From the NCBI GenBank assembly GCA_946187695.1, contig CAMHSB010000001.1, forward strand, positions 124,001-188,000: a stretch of 64,000 nt of DNA. The letters are read 5' to 3'. Both the position numbers and the translations under genes were made by a program. A model generated the notes under the pieces. That model did not search any database, was not told the origin of the DNA, and worked only from the letters and a program-made list of their open reading frames with translations. Every line of letters begins with the position of its first letter. Position 1 is the first letter of the stretch. Below, in pieces: positions 42,690 to 50,978 of the stretch. Source of the DNA: an uncultured Bacteroidales bacterium. GTDB lineage: Bacteria > Bacteroidota > Bacteroidia > Bacteroidales > Paludibacteraceae.

Positions 42690-43400
42690 ATGAAATATCT
42701 TTATTACATCTACCAATATCTGATTGCTTGGCCGATCTTATTGGTGCTGACGGTGTTCACGGCGGTGTTTACGGTTTGTACAGTGCATTGGCGCAATGCC
42801 GAGTTTGTGCATAAGGTACAGCAGTTCTGGTCACGCTCCTTCTTTTGGCTGATGTTTTTGCCCGTTTCTGTCGATGGAATCGAGCATATTCAGCCAGGTA
42901 AGAGTTATGTTTTTGTGGCCAACCACCAGTCGATGTTCGATGTATGGCTCGTGTACGGATGGTTGCCCGTGATCTTCAAATGGTTGATGAAAGCTGAGTT
43001 GCGTAAGGTACCGTTTGTGGGTACGGGATGCAAAGCTGCCGGCCATATTTTCGTGGATCGCCGTAATGCCAAAGCCGCGATGGAGAGCCTTAAAGAAGTG
43101 GAGAAACAACTCGTGAACGGAGTTTGTACCGTCATCTTCCCTGAAGGAACCCGTTCGCTCAACGGCGAGGTTGGACGCTTCAAACGCGGTGCTTTCCAGA
43201 TAGCTTGGGACCTTGGTCTGCCGGTTATTCCGCTGTCACTCGACGGCTGTTTTGAGGTGCTGCCAAAAGGCAAACCGTTTGTACAGCGTCATCCGGTGCA
43301 CATGCATATCGGCGAGGCGATCGATCTCAAACAATTTGCCGATTCCAACGAGGCTATTGAGGCTGTCCGCAATGCCGTGATCGATGGCCGATTAAAATAA
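42690..43400 (+). CDS. plsC: 1-acyl-sn-glycerol-3-phosphate acyltransferase
   Basis: 236 residues with an N-terminal membrane helix. Acyltransferase motif I NHQSMFDVW (HX4D), motif II/III FVDRRNAKAA and FPEGTRS (about 150-156), and motif IV LPVIPLSLDG. It makes phosphatidic acid in phospholipid synthesis at the inner membrane. 3 bp after the PfkB kinase. Confidence 0.95.
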   Translation: MKYLYYIYQYLIAWPILLVLTVFTAVFTVCTVHWRNAEFVHKVQQFWSRSFFWLMFLPVSVDGIEHIQPGKSYVFVANHQSMFDVWLVYGWLPVIFKWLMKAELRKVPFVGTGCKAAGHIFVDRRNAKAAMESLKEVEKQLVNGVCTVIFPEGTRSLNGEVGRFKRGAFQIAWDLGLPVIPLSLDGCFEVLPKGKPFVQRHPVHMHIGEAIDLKQFADSNEAIEAVRNAVIDGRLK

Positions 43401-43433
43401 ACTTTCAACTTTAAACATTAAACTTTATATCAT
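43400..43433. repeat. Period-7 repeat between plsC and the HIT gene
   Basis: Heptamers AACTTTC, AACTTTA, AACATTA, AACTTTA, TATCATG fill the 31-bp gap exactly. The last unit includes the HIT start codon. Confidence 0.78.
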
Positions 43434-43863
43434 GTATTCCGATCCGAAAGATTGTCTCTATTGTCAGAACAATGAGACCTTACACAATTTGATGATTGAG
43501 ATTGCGCACCTGCGCGTGTCGCGTGCGTTCGTGTTTAAGGAGCAGACCTACCACGGTCGTTGTCTGGTTGCCTACGACGAGCACGTGAATGATCTGAACG
43601 AACTGAGTGATGAGCAGCGTAACCTGTTCATGGCCGATGTGGCGGATGTGACGCGTGCCATGCAGAAACTCTTCCATCCCGAGAAGATTAATTACGGTGC
43701 GTATTCCGATAAGTTGAGTCACCTCCATTTCCATTTGGCCCCCAAGTATGTAGACGGTCCGGACTATGGAGGCACGTTCCAGATGAACCCCGGAAAGGTG
43801 TACCTGTCGGATGCCGAATATGCCGAGATGGTGGCCGCAATGCGTAAAGAGTTAGGCAAATAA
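43432..43863 (+). CDS. HIT-family nucleotide-binding hydrolase
   Basis: 143 residues. CLYC near the N-terminus, and the histidine triad HLHFHLAPKY (about 98-107; H-x-H-x-H). HIT proteins hydrolyse nucleotide phosphoramidates or dinucleotides. Cytoplasmic. The substrate is not known. Located between plsC and holB. Confidence 0.9.
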   Translation: MYSDPKDCLYCQNNETLHNLMIEIAHLRVSRAFVFKEQTYHGRCLVAYDEHVNDLNELSDEQRNLFMADVADVTRAMQKLFHPEKINYGAYSDKLSHLHFHLAPKYVDGPDYGGTFQMNPGKVYLSDAEYAEMVAAMRKELGK

Positions 43864-43866
43864 GGC

Positions 43867-45024
43867 GTGCTTTTTAAAGATATAATAGGTCATGAAGCAA
43901 CCAAACAGCAGTTGCGTCAGGCTGTGCGTGAGGGACGTATCCCTCATGCGCAACTCTTTACCGGTGTGTCCGGTATAGGTAAGCTGCAACTCGCGCTTGC
44001 GTATGCACAGTACCTGAACTGTCCGCATCGGACGGAGGAAGACAGTTGTGGTACTTGTCCTACTTGTCTTCAGTACCAGCACCTGCAGCATCCGGATCTG
44101 CATTTCGCTTTCCCCATCGTGAAGACCGATGCCGGCGATACATGCAATGATTTTCTAGAGCCCTGGCGGCAGATCATTCTGGAGAAGCATTATTTTGACC
44201 TGGACGACTGGCATGAGGCTTTGGGTGTGGACAACAAGCAGTCGATGATTTATGAGAAAGAGAGTGGGGAGATCCTCCATAAACTCAGTCTCAAAGCTTA
44301 TGGAGACGGCTATAAGGTGATGATCATCTGGCAACCCGAGAAGATGAATGCCACCTCTGCCAATAAGCTGTTGAAGATCCTCGAAGAGCCTGCACCAAAG
44401 ACCGTTTTTCTGCTGGTATCTGAACATCCGGAGCAATTGTTAACGACCATTCAGTCGCGTGTCCAGATGATCCGCATACCGCGCCTGGAAACGCAACTCA
44501 TCGAGTCGGAACTGCAGCAAAGGGGAATCGCGGTAACGCAGGCTCAGGATATCGCGCGGTTGGCCAACGGAAGTTGGTTGGCGGCCCTGAAAAAAGTCGA
44601 TGAGACCGAGAATAATCAGCAGGAACTGCGCGATTTCATCGCCCTTTTCCGCGATGCCTATACCGTCGGTGTTCTCAGAGATCCGCAGAAGAAATACGAC
44701 TCGCTCAAACGCCTGCGTCAATGGTCTCTCGATATATCGGGTATCGGTCGCGAGAAGCAGAAACATTTCCTGCAATACGCCCAGCAGCAGGTGCGTGAGA
44801 ACTACATCCGCAATATAGGCCAACCCGATCTCAATTACCAGATGGAAGCGGAGCGGAAATTCTCCGTTAAATTCGCGCCATACATCCATGAGGGTAATGT
44901 AGAAGGTATCATGAATCAACTCGATCTGGCAGAACGGCAGATTGAACAAAACGGCAATGCAAAGATGATCTTTTTCGATCTTTGCCTGCAAATGATAGTG
45001 TTAATTAAGAAAGCCAAGATATGA
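43867..45024 (+). CDS. holB: DNA polymerase III delta' subunit
   Basis: 385 residues from a GTG at 43867, 3 bp after the HIT stop; no nearer ATG fits the conserved FKDIIGHEATKQQL start. Clamp-loader AAA fold: PHAQLFTGVSGIGKLQLA (P-loop with Lys but Leu in place of Thr/Ser, so ATP binding is doubtful), a zinc module (NCPHRTEEDSCGTCPTC) and TSANKLLKILEEP. It loads the beta clamp with DnaX and HolA. It overlaps ricT by 4 nt. Confidence 0.93.
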   Translation: MLFKDIIGHEATKQQLRQAVREGRIPHAQLFTGVSGIGKLQLALAYAQYLNCPHRTEEDSCGTCPTCLQYQHLQHPDLHFAFPIVKTDAGDTCNDFLEPWRQIILEKHYFDLDDWHEALGVDNKQSMIYEKESGEILHKLSLKAYGDGYKVMIIWQPEKMNATSANKLLKILEEPAPKTVFLLVSEHPEQLLTTIQSRVQMIRIPRLETQLIESELQQRGIAVTQAQDIARLANGSWLAALKKVDETENNQQELRDFIALFRDAYTVGVLRDPQKKYDSLKRLRQWSLDISGIGREKQKHFLQYAQQQVRENYIRNIGQPDLNYQMEAERKFSVKFAPYIHEGNVEGIMNQLDLAERQIEQNGNAKMIFFDLCLQMIVLIKKAKI

Positions 45025-46106
45025 AACAATTTACAACCGGCAAGGAACAAAGTGAATTAGGAGCTGCGGCTACCAGGCGCAATTCGGCGCATATGTTGCC
45101 CGTGAGCGATTGGTTGAGTGACCTGCCGGAAAACACGAAACTGACGGACCTCATTGAGGTGCAATTTAAGAATACGCGTAAAGGTTATTTCCATAATAGC
45201 CAAGGCCTGCCGCTGGAAAAAGGCGTGAAGGTCGTCGTGGAAGCCAATCCGGGCTACGACCTGGGTGAAGTGGTGCTGACCGGTAAACTCGTAGAGTTGC
45301 AAATCAAGAAGAACAATATCGACACCTCCCGTTACGAGGTGCGTCAGGTAATCCGTATCGCCACCGAGGAGGATTTGGAGCGGGCGGAGCAAGCCCATGC
45401 ACGTGAGCATGAGACTATGATCAAGGCGCGTGAGTTGGCTAAATCGCTCGGACTCGAGATGAAGATCGGGGATGTGGAGTACCAGGGAGACGGATCCAAA
45501 GCCATCTTCTTTTATATTGCGGACGGACGTGTGGATTTCCGCCAACTCATCAAGGTTTATGCCGAGACTTTCCGTATCCGCGTAGAGATGAAGCAGATCG
45601 GTGCGCGTCAGGAAGCCGGACGTATCGGAGGTACAGGTCCGTGCGGACGGGAGTTATGTTGCTCCACATGGATGATCAACTTCTCTTCCGTGGGAACAGG
45701 CGCCGCACGGCTGCAGAACATTTCGCCCAATCCGCAAAAACTGGCGGGCATGTGCGCCAAACTCAAGTGCTGCCTCAACTACGAAGTGCCGGTTTATGAG
45801 GATGCGTCTAAGTTATTGCCGTCCCGTCATACGGAGCTGGAGACCAAAGAAGCTACCTGGTATTTCTTCGCTTCCGATCCCTTGGCGGGCACCGTGACTT
45901 ACTCTTCGGACCCTCAAAAAGGCATCAATCTGACGACGCTTTCTGCAGGACGTGCGCATGAGATCATCGCGATGAACCGCCGCGGTGAGCGGCCGGATAC
46001 GCTCGAAGGAAGCAAGGCTGTCCCTGCAGAGATAGGCTACCAGATCGGACACGGCGACGTGACGCGTTTTGACCACAAAAAGAAAAAACACCATAACAGA
46101 CGATGA
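45021..46106 (+). CDS. ricT: PSP1-domain protein, RicT/YaaT-like
   Basis: 361 residues. PSP1 core with EVQFKNTRKGYF and VVEANPGYDLGEVV, and conserved cysteines in GPCGRELCCSTWM and MCAKLKCCLNYE that may bind a cluster. In Bacillus, RicT (YaaT) is part of the Fe-S Ric complex affecting RNA processing and development. The Bacteroidota orthologues are usually next to holB and gldH, as here. Function in this phylum unproven. Confidence 0.9.
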   Translation: MKQFTTGKEQSELGAAATRRNSAHMLPVSDWLSDLPENTKLTDLIEVQFKNTRKGYFHNSQGLPLEKGVKVVVEANPGYDLGEVVLTGKLVELQIKKNNIDTSRYEVRQVIRIATEEDLERAEQAHAREHETMIKARELAKSLGLEMKIGDVEYQGDGSKAIFFYIADGRVDFRQLIKVYAETFRIRVEMKQIGARQEAGRIGGTGPCGRELCCSTWMINFSSVGTGAARLQNISPNPQKLAGMCAKLKCCLNYEVPVYEDASKLLPSRHTELETKEATWYFFASDPLAGTVTYSSDPQKGINLTTLSAGRAHEIIAMNRRGERPDTLEGSKAVPAEIGYQIGHGDVTRFDHKKKKHHNRR

Positions 46107-46555
46107 GAAAAGTGCTGCTTCTTATAACCTTGGCGCTCGCGTTTACCGCTTGCCATCGGGATATTGTGTTCTGTCAATTTGCCTCGATTCCATCGGGAGA
46201 ATGGCATGAGGATGCGATGGCGTCTTTTGACTATACTATCCCGGATAAGGATGCGGACTATCGCATGCTCATCTATGTGCGTCACACCGAGCGCTATCCG
46301 TATCAGAATATGTGGTTGTTCATAGACAACGGTGCTCGTCGGGACACCATTGAGTTCTATCTGTCGGATGACCGAGGTCAATGGTTAGGCGACAGACATC
46401 ACGGGTTCATCGAGATGCCGGTGCTGTTAGAGGAGAATTACCAATTCCCGGATACCGGAATCTATCACATGACCATTCAGCATGGCATGCGGGACAGTGT
46501 ATTGCGTGGCATCACGGACATAGGCCTCGAAATTCGACGTAATGGGAAAGAATAA
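46103..46555 (+). CDS. gldH: GldH-family gliding lipoprotein
   Basis: 150 residues. Lipobox ALAFTAC (about residue 15). Family core [17 protein letters not shown] and the C-terminal [11 protein letters not shown] are clear. GldH is an envelope lipoprotein required for gliding and chitin use in flavobacteria and retained in non-gliding relatives. It overlaps ricT by 4 nt. Confidence 0.92.
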   Translation: MRKVLLLITLALAFTACHRDIVFCQFASIPSGEWHEDAMASFDYTIPDKDADYRMLIYVRHTERYPYQNMWLFIDNGARRDTIEFYLSDDRGQWLGDRHHGFIEMPVLLEENYQFPDTGIYHMTIQHGMRDSVLRGITDIGLEIRRNGKE

Positions 46556-46563
46556 ATCGTGCT

Positions 46564-47289
46564 ATGGCTAAGAATAAACTCAAGAAATTTGCGGAGATGG
46601 AGACATTTACTAATGTTTTCCAACCCCCTTATAAACCGATGGCAGGCCATTGGCAGGATACCTATTTCCGGAATGATCATCCGATTGTGCTGGAACTGGG
46701 CTGTGGACGCGGCGAATATACCGTCGGTTTAGCCGAGAAATACCCGGACAAGAACTTCATCGGGGTGGATATAAAGGGCGCCCGCATGTGGGCCGGAGCC
46801 AAGCAGGCCATCGAGAAAGGACTGAAGAATGTGGCGTTCCTGCGCACCCAAATCGAGTTTATCACCGAGTTCTTTGCGGCCGATGAGATCGATGAGATCT
46901 GGATCACTTTCTGTGACCCACAGATGAAAAAAGCCACCAAGCGTCTGACCTCCACTTATTTCATGCAGCGCTACCAGCGTATCGTCAAACCCAACGGACT
47001 CATTCATCTCAAGACCGATAGTCCTTTCCTCTATACCTATACTACCGAGATGCTGCGGCTCAACCCTTATCCGGTCTTGGCTAACACAGACGACCTCTAT
47101 GCCTGCGATTGCTATCCGGATGCGCGTGCGCTGCAGACGCATTACGAGAAACAGTGGCTGGATCGCGGACTGAGCATCAAGTATATCGAGTGGCAGTTAG
47201 CCCACCTCGAGCACTTCGAAGAACCAACCATTGAAATTGTAAAAGACACATACCGTTCCTACGGTCGTAACTACAAAAGCCAGGAATAA
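46564..47289 (+). CDS. trmB: tRNA (guanine46-N7)-methyltransferase
   Basis: 241 residues. SAM motif [16 protein letters not shown] (about 39-54), [10 protein letters not shown], and the family motif [10 protein letters not shown] followed by KRLTSTYF. Methylates G46 in the tRNA variable loop. Overlaps the next gene by one base (TAATG). Confidence 0.96.
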   Translation: MAKNKLKKFAEMETFTNVFQPPYKPMAGHWQDTYFRNDHPIVLELGCGRGEYTVGLAEKYPDKNFIGVDIKGARMWAGAKQAIEKGLKNVAFLRTQIEFITEFFAADEIDEIWITFCDPQMKKATKRLTSTYFMQRYQRIVKPNGLIHLKTDSPFLYTYTTEMLRLNPYPVLANTDDLYACDCYPDARALQTHYEKQWLDRGLSIKYIEWQLAHLEHFEEPTIEIVKDTYRSYGRNYKSQE

Positions 47290-48116
47290 TGCGCAAAATT
47301 TTCACTCAAATACTCGTTTGGTTAGGCATCATGGCCGTGCTGACTTTGTTGGCGATGGGGCTGTGGTTCGCGGTGATGGGGATGGACCAATCGACGCAAG
47401 GTCTGAAGTGGTTGCAGTTCGCCCAAACCCTCGGCACGTTCTTGCTCCCGCCTATCCTCTGCGCATGGATCTGGAGTGAGAATCATAAACCGTTTCAATG
47501 GCTGCAAATGGACCGGGCAGCCGACGGACGCTTGTTTGCCTTGGCTGTCGGCATCATGATCTGTGCCCTTCCGGCCATCAATCTGTTGGCGGATCTCAAT
47601 AGTCGCGTCGATTTGCCGGAATGGCTCGATTCCATCGAACAAAAACTAAAAGCCTATGAGGCGCAGGCGGCTTTGTTAACCGAGCGATTCTTAAAGGCCG
47701 ATAACGGATGGCAGGTGTTGCTCAATATCGGATTAATGGCACTTCTGCCGGCTTTATCGGAAGAACTCTCTTTCCGCGGCACCTTGCAGCAGGTATTGGG
47801 AAATAAGCACATGGCGATCTGGGTAACAGCGGTGATCTTCTCCGCTATTCATATGCAGTTCTACGGTTTCATACCGCGTATGCTGATGGGCGCGATGTTC
47901 GGCTATCTGTTTGTATGGTCGGGCACGTTGTGGATTCCGATCGTGATGCATTTCACCAACAACTGTCTGGCCGTGATTACCTATTCGATTTTCGGTACAG
48001 AAACTAGTTACGCCGACACGATAGGTGCCGGCGCAACATGGTGGTTAGGCGTTCTCAGCCTGATTCTTACATCTCTGGGTCTACTAATATTCTTCCGCAG
48101 AACTCGCAAACAATAA
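47289..48116 (+). CDS. CPBP-family intramembrane metalloprotease
   Basis: 275 residues with about seven to eight helices. The CPBP/Abi motifs are intact: EELSFRG (motif 1, EExxxR) near residue 158, FSAIHMQFYGF (motif 2 His) and MHFTNN (motif 3). These are prenyl-protein-protease/Abi-like membrane proteases, in bacteria often linked to bacteriocin self-immunity, but in this phylum they are usually housekeeping of unknown role. The last 50 nt overlap the end of the convergent zinc-ribbon gene. Confidence 0.9.
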   Translation: MRKIFTQILVWLGIMAVLTLLAMGLWFAVMGMDQSTQGLKWLQFAQTLGTFLLPPILCAWIWSENHKPFQWLQMDRAADGRLFALAVGIMICALPAINLLADLNSRVDLPEWLDSIEQKLKAYEAQAALLTERFLKADNGWQVLLNIGLMALLPALSEELSFRGTLQQVLGNKHMAIWVTAVIFSAIHMQFYGFIPRMLMGAMFGYLFVWSGTLWIPIVMHFTNNCLAVITYSIFGTETSYADTIGAGATWWLGVLSLILTSLGLLIFFRRTRKQ

Positions 48117-48801
48117 TCTTCTTGCGGGTACGAATATCCAGTTGCAACTGAGCAGGGATCTTTGCGTGGCAACCGCCGCAGGAGTCACGTTCGATCTTAA
48201 CGACTGCGAGTCCGTTGCGGGCACTCTTGCGGATACGTTTGAAACCGGTCAACAGACGCTCATCCAGTTTCTTCTCCAGTTCGCTCGCTTTGAGAACCAG
48301 TGCTTCGGTCTCCGCTTTGGTCTCTGCCAGAATTTGGTCAAGTTCCGAACGTTTTTGGTTCAGATCCACCGTACGCTCCTCGATATCCTTGGTCGTCTTG
48401 GCTTTGTCAGCCAGACGCGCCTCGAGTTCGGCATTGAAATGTTTGATCTTACGCTGCGAGGCCTCGATCTCCAACTCCTGATACTCGATCTCCTTGTTCA
48501 GGTTGTCGAACTCACGGTTGTTACGTACGCTGTTCTGCTGCTCTTTGTAACGTGAGATGGATGCGTTGGCGTTCTCCGTACGTACACGGTGGTCGCTGAT
48601 CTGCGTCTCGCACTCCTTGATGTCATTCTCGATATTGGCAAGACGGGTCTTCAGACCTTCCACTTCGTCGGCCATATCTTTTACTTCTTGCGGCAGCTCA
48701 CCTGCCAATGTGCGCAAGTTATCGATCTTCGAATCTACTTGCTGCAACTCGTAGAGGTATTTCAGTTTGTCCTCTACGGTCAATTCTTTTGCTTTTGCCA
48801 T
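48067..48801 (-). CDS. Coiled-coil protein with C4 zinc ribbon (DUF164/CdsZ-like)
   Basis: 244 residues. Residues 10-195 form a long antiparallel coiled coil, followed by a zinc ribbon with SCGGCHAKI (about 208) and VCEFCGRIL (about 232). This domain order is that of the zf-RING_7 family found next to Nif3 in many bacteria. Possible nucleic-acid or regulatory binding; function unclear. Overlaps nif3-like upstream by 22 nt and the convergent protease gene by 50 nt. The second Cys pair is encoded opposite the end of the protease. Confidence 0.9.
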   Translation of the reverse strand: MAKAKELTVEDKLKYLYELQQVDSKIDNLRTLAGELPQEVKDMADEVEGLKTRLANIENDIKECETQISDHRVRTENANASISRYKEQQNSVRNNREFDNLNKEIEYQELEIEASQRKIKHFNAELEARLADKAKTTKDIEERTVDLNQKRSELDQILAETKAETEALVLKASELEKKLDERLLTGFKRIRKSARNGLAVVKIERDSCGGCHAKIPAQLQLDIRTRKKIIVCEFCGRILVDPEM

Positions 48802-49553
48802 ACTTGTATAGGTGTTTTATCTTGTTTGCTGATAATACATTTTATGCCTAAGGGCGCAATGATATCGCGGAAAATCTCCCGTGCATGACGCTCGGAAATC
48901 CAGTGGTCGATATCGATCAGTCCGATACGTCCGTCGGCATCCTGGAACTCATGATACTTCACATCGGCTGTCAGATACACATCAGCGCCTTGCGCGATTG
49001 CTTCTTCGATGAACTCCGAACCGTTACCTCCGCATAAAGCAACCGTCTGTATCGTTTCCTTCGCCGGACGGGTATAACGGATATACGTACAATCCAGCAC
49101 TTCGCAAATATGCTCGATGAAATCGGCATAATGCATTGGTTTTTGCAGTTTACCTATTGCACCTAATCCGCTTTCGATCAATAATTGAATATTGCTCATC
49201 CCTAATCGTTCGGCGAGACGCGTATTGATTCCGCCCTGTACGCTATCCAGATTCGTATGCGCAGAATAAATCGCGATATCATGTTTGATCGCCAACTCTA
49301 CCACACGGGCTTGCGCACTCTGACCGCAGACTTGTTTAAGTCCGTGGAACAGGAGCGGATGATGACTGATGATTAGCTGGCAACCGAGCGCAATAGCCTC
49401 ATAGACCACATCTTCCGTGATGTCTGTGGTCAAGAGAACGGAGCTGACGTCGCGTCCTGTGTCGCCTACCTGCATTCCCGAGTTATCCCATTCTTCCTGG
49501 GCACTCCGTGGCGCTACAGATTCTATGCTATTGATAATCTCCCTAAGGAGCAC
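48780..49553 (-). CDS. Nif3-like dinuclear metal centre protein
   Basis: 257 residues. Nif3/YbgI core with metal-ligand His pairs in SHHPLLFHGLK and YSAHTNLD, and the C-terminal DVKYHEFQDA. Length is that of the short form without the PII-like insertion. Family members are hexameric with two metals; GTP cyclohydrolase I type 2 is an occasional label, but the reaction is unsettled. Adjacent to DUF5606 with no gap. Confidence 0.93.
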   Translation of the reverse strand: MLLREIINSIESVAPRSAQEEWDNSGMQVGDTGRDVSSVLLTTDITEDVVYEAIALGCQLIISHHPLLFHGLKQVCGQSAQARVVELAIKHDIAIYSAHTNLDSVQGGINTRLAERLGMSNIQLLIESGLGAIGKLQKPMHYADFIEHICEVLDCTYIRYTRPAKETIQTVALCGGNGSEFIEEAIAQGADVYLTADVKYHEFQDADGRIGLIDIDHWISERHAREIFRDIIAPLGIKCIISKQDKTPIQVWQKQKN

Positions 49554-49970
49554 TTATTTTGATTCCTCTTCTTCGTCTTTCACGGTGAAGTTCGTGATAC
49601 CGGCGTGGATGAGGATGTTGTACCATTGGATCAGTTTGCGGATGTCGGATGGATAAACGCGGTCACGGTCCCAGTTCGGCAACACCTGGTCGAACCATGC
49701 TTGTAACTCGGCGTTGCTCGCTTTCTTCACGTCCATCGCAACAGCCTTCAGTCCTTCTTTCTTACCGGCACTGGTCAGTACGTCGCTCAACGCGATATCG
49801 TCGGCGTCGGTGAACATCGACACATCGCTCAGCGCCACAATCTTGTCGCGAGCATAGGTCGGCATACGTTTACCGTCCACAAGTGACTCCACGATCAGCA
49901 TGTTATTACCGCGACTGATTAACTTGTACAAACCCGGTTTACCGGTGATAGCAAGGATATTTTTCAACAT
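49554..49970 (-). CDS. DUF5606 protein
   Basis: 138 residues from the ATG at 49970 (MLKNILAITGKPGLYKL); the frame is open 20 codons upstream across the promoter, which is rejected. The N-terminal ITGKPGLYKLISRG and central LSDVLTS...AVAMDVKKASNAELQAWF are typical of this small Bacteroidota-specific family. Function unknown. It starts an operon with nif3-like and the zinc ribbon. Confidence 0.9.
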   Translation of the reverse strand: MLKNILAITGKPGLYKLISRGNNMLIVESLVDGKRMPTYARDKIVALSDVSMFTDADDIALSDVLTSAGKKEGLKAVAMDVKKASNAELQAWFDQVLPNWDRDRVYPSDIRKLIQWYNILIHAGITNFTVKDEEEESK

Positions 49971-49999
49971 AAATCGTTTGTTTCTTTTAAAATCGGCTG

Positions 50000-50030
50000 C
50001 AAAATTAGTATTTTTTTTTGATATATGCAA
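50000..50030 (-). promoter_or_regulatory. Promoter for DUF5606-nif3
   Basis: The minus strand reads TTGCATATATC, then TAATTTTGCAGCC, with 20 nt between TTG and TA, about 26 nt before the ATG at 49970. Confidence 0.82.
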
Positions 50031-50047
50031 GAAAAGTAGTAATTTTG
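50018..50047 (+). promoter_or_regulatory. Promoter for the EamA transporter, overlapping the divergent one
   Basis: The plus strand has TTG at 50018-50020 and TAATTTTG at 50040-50047, with 19 nt between. The ATG at 50064 is 16 nt on. The -33 region of the minus promoter overlaps it. Confidence 0.6.
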
Positions 50048-50063
50048 TGCCCGTTTTTGGTGT

Positions 50064-50978
50064 ATGTGGACTGTTTTAGCTTTCATATCGGCTGTTTGTC
50101 TGGGCTTTTATGACATCAGCAAGAAGATCGCCCTGCGGGATAATCGGGTAGTGGATGTACTCACGCTCAGCGTCTGTATTTCTGCGCTTGTCCTCTCCGT
50201 TCCGCTCTTGCTCTCGTGCTTCTGTCCACAGGCGATGGCGGGTACGCATTTCTATGTGCCGACGCTCGATCTGCAAGCGCATCTCTTCACCGTCCTCAAG
50301 TCCATGATCGTACTTAGTTCTTGGGTTTTCGGCTATATATCCATCAAGCATCTGCCCATCTCGGTCGTCAGCCCCATGCAGGCTACCCGCCCTATGTGGA
50401 CCCTCGTCGGCGCACTCCTTATCTTCGGCGAACGACTCAATACCTGGCAGTGGATTGGTGTCTGCCTCGCCATCGGTACGGTCTTTGTTTTTTCTTTCAA
50501 AAACAAATCAAAAATCAAAAATCAAAAAATAAATAATCGTTATTATATCGCCTTGGCCTTAACGATTCTTCTCGGTGCCTGCTCCGGTTTGTACGACAAA
50601 TACCTCATGCGCCGCTATGACCATAACGCCGTTCAGGTCTATTATACCTTCTACCAAGCCATACTTATGATCATAACGTGGAGCGTTATGAATCGCAAAA
50701 ATCTTAAATTTGAAATCATCCATTTGAAATCCATCAAAAAAATAGGCGTTATCGCATTGATAAGCCTATTTCTGATTGTCTCGGATAATGTCTATATGCT
50801 CGCGCTCCGCGATCCGGACTCCCTCATCGCGGTGGTCAGCACGATTCGTCGAGGCGGTGCCGTCATCGGTTTTGCCTATGGCCTAATCTTCCTCAGAGAG
50901 GAAGACCCGCTCCATAAGATTCTCTGCATGGCCGGTATATGTGCCGGTCTTATCTGCCTCGCAATCGGTTCGTTGTAG
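50064..50978 (+). CDS. EamA/DMT-family transporter
   Basis: 304 residues, ten predicted helices in two EamA halves (residues about 5-140 and 160-300). Typical segments: ISIKHLPISVVSPMQATRPMWTLVGA and the repeat-half GGAVIGFAYGLIFLRE. Exporters or uptake carriers of small metabolites; substrate unknown. The linker KNKSKIKNQKINN between halves is encoded by a period-7 array. The stop abuts a convergent stop at 50979. Confidence 0.88.
   Translation: MWTVLAFISAVCLGFYDISKKIALRDNRVVDVLTLSVCISALVLSVPLLLSCFCPQAMAGTHFYVPTLDLQAHLFTVLKSMIVLSSWVFGYISIKHLPISVVSPMQATRPMWTLVGALLIFGERLNTWQWIGVCLAIGTVFVFSFKNKSKIKNQKINNRYYIALALTILLGACSGLYDKYLMRRYDHNAVQVYYTFYQAILMIITWSVMNRKNLKFEIIHLKSIKKIGVIALISLFLIVSDNVYMLALRDPDSLIAVVSTIRRGGAVIGFAYGLIFLREEDPLHKILCMAGICAGLICLAIGSL
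50498..50539. repeat. Period-7 repeat in the EamA linker
   Basis: Heptamers AAACAAA, TCAAAAA, TCAAAAA, TCAAAAA, ATAAATA run in frame and encode the basic linker between the two EamA halves. A second, looser period-7 stretch occurs at about 50697-50745 (CAAAAAT, CTTAAAT, TTGAAAT, CATCCAT, TTGAAAT). Confidence 0.75.
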
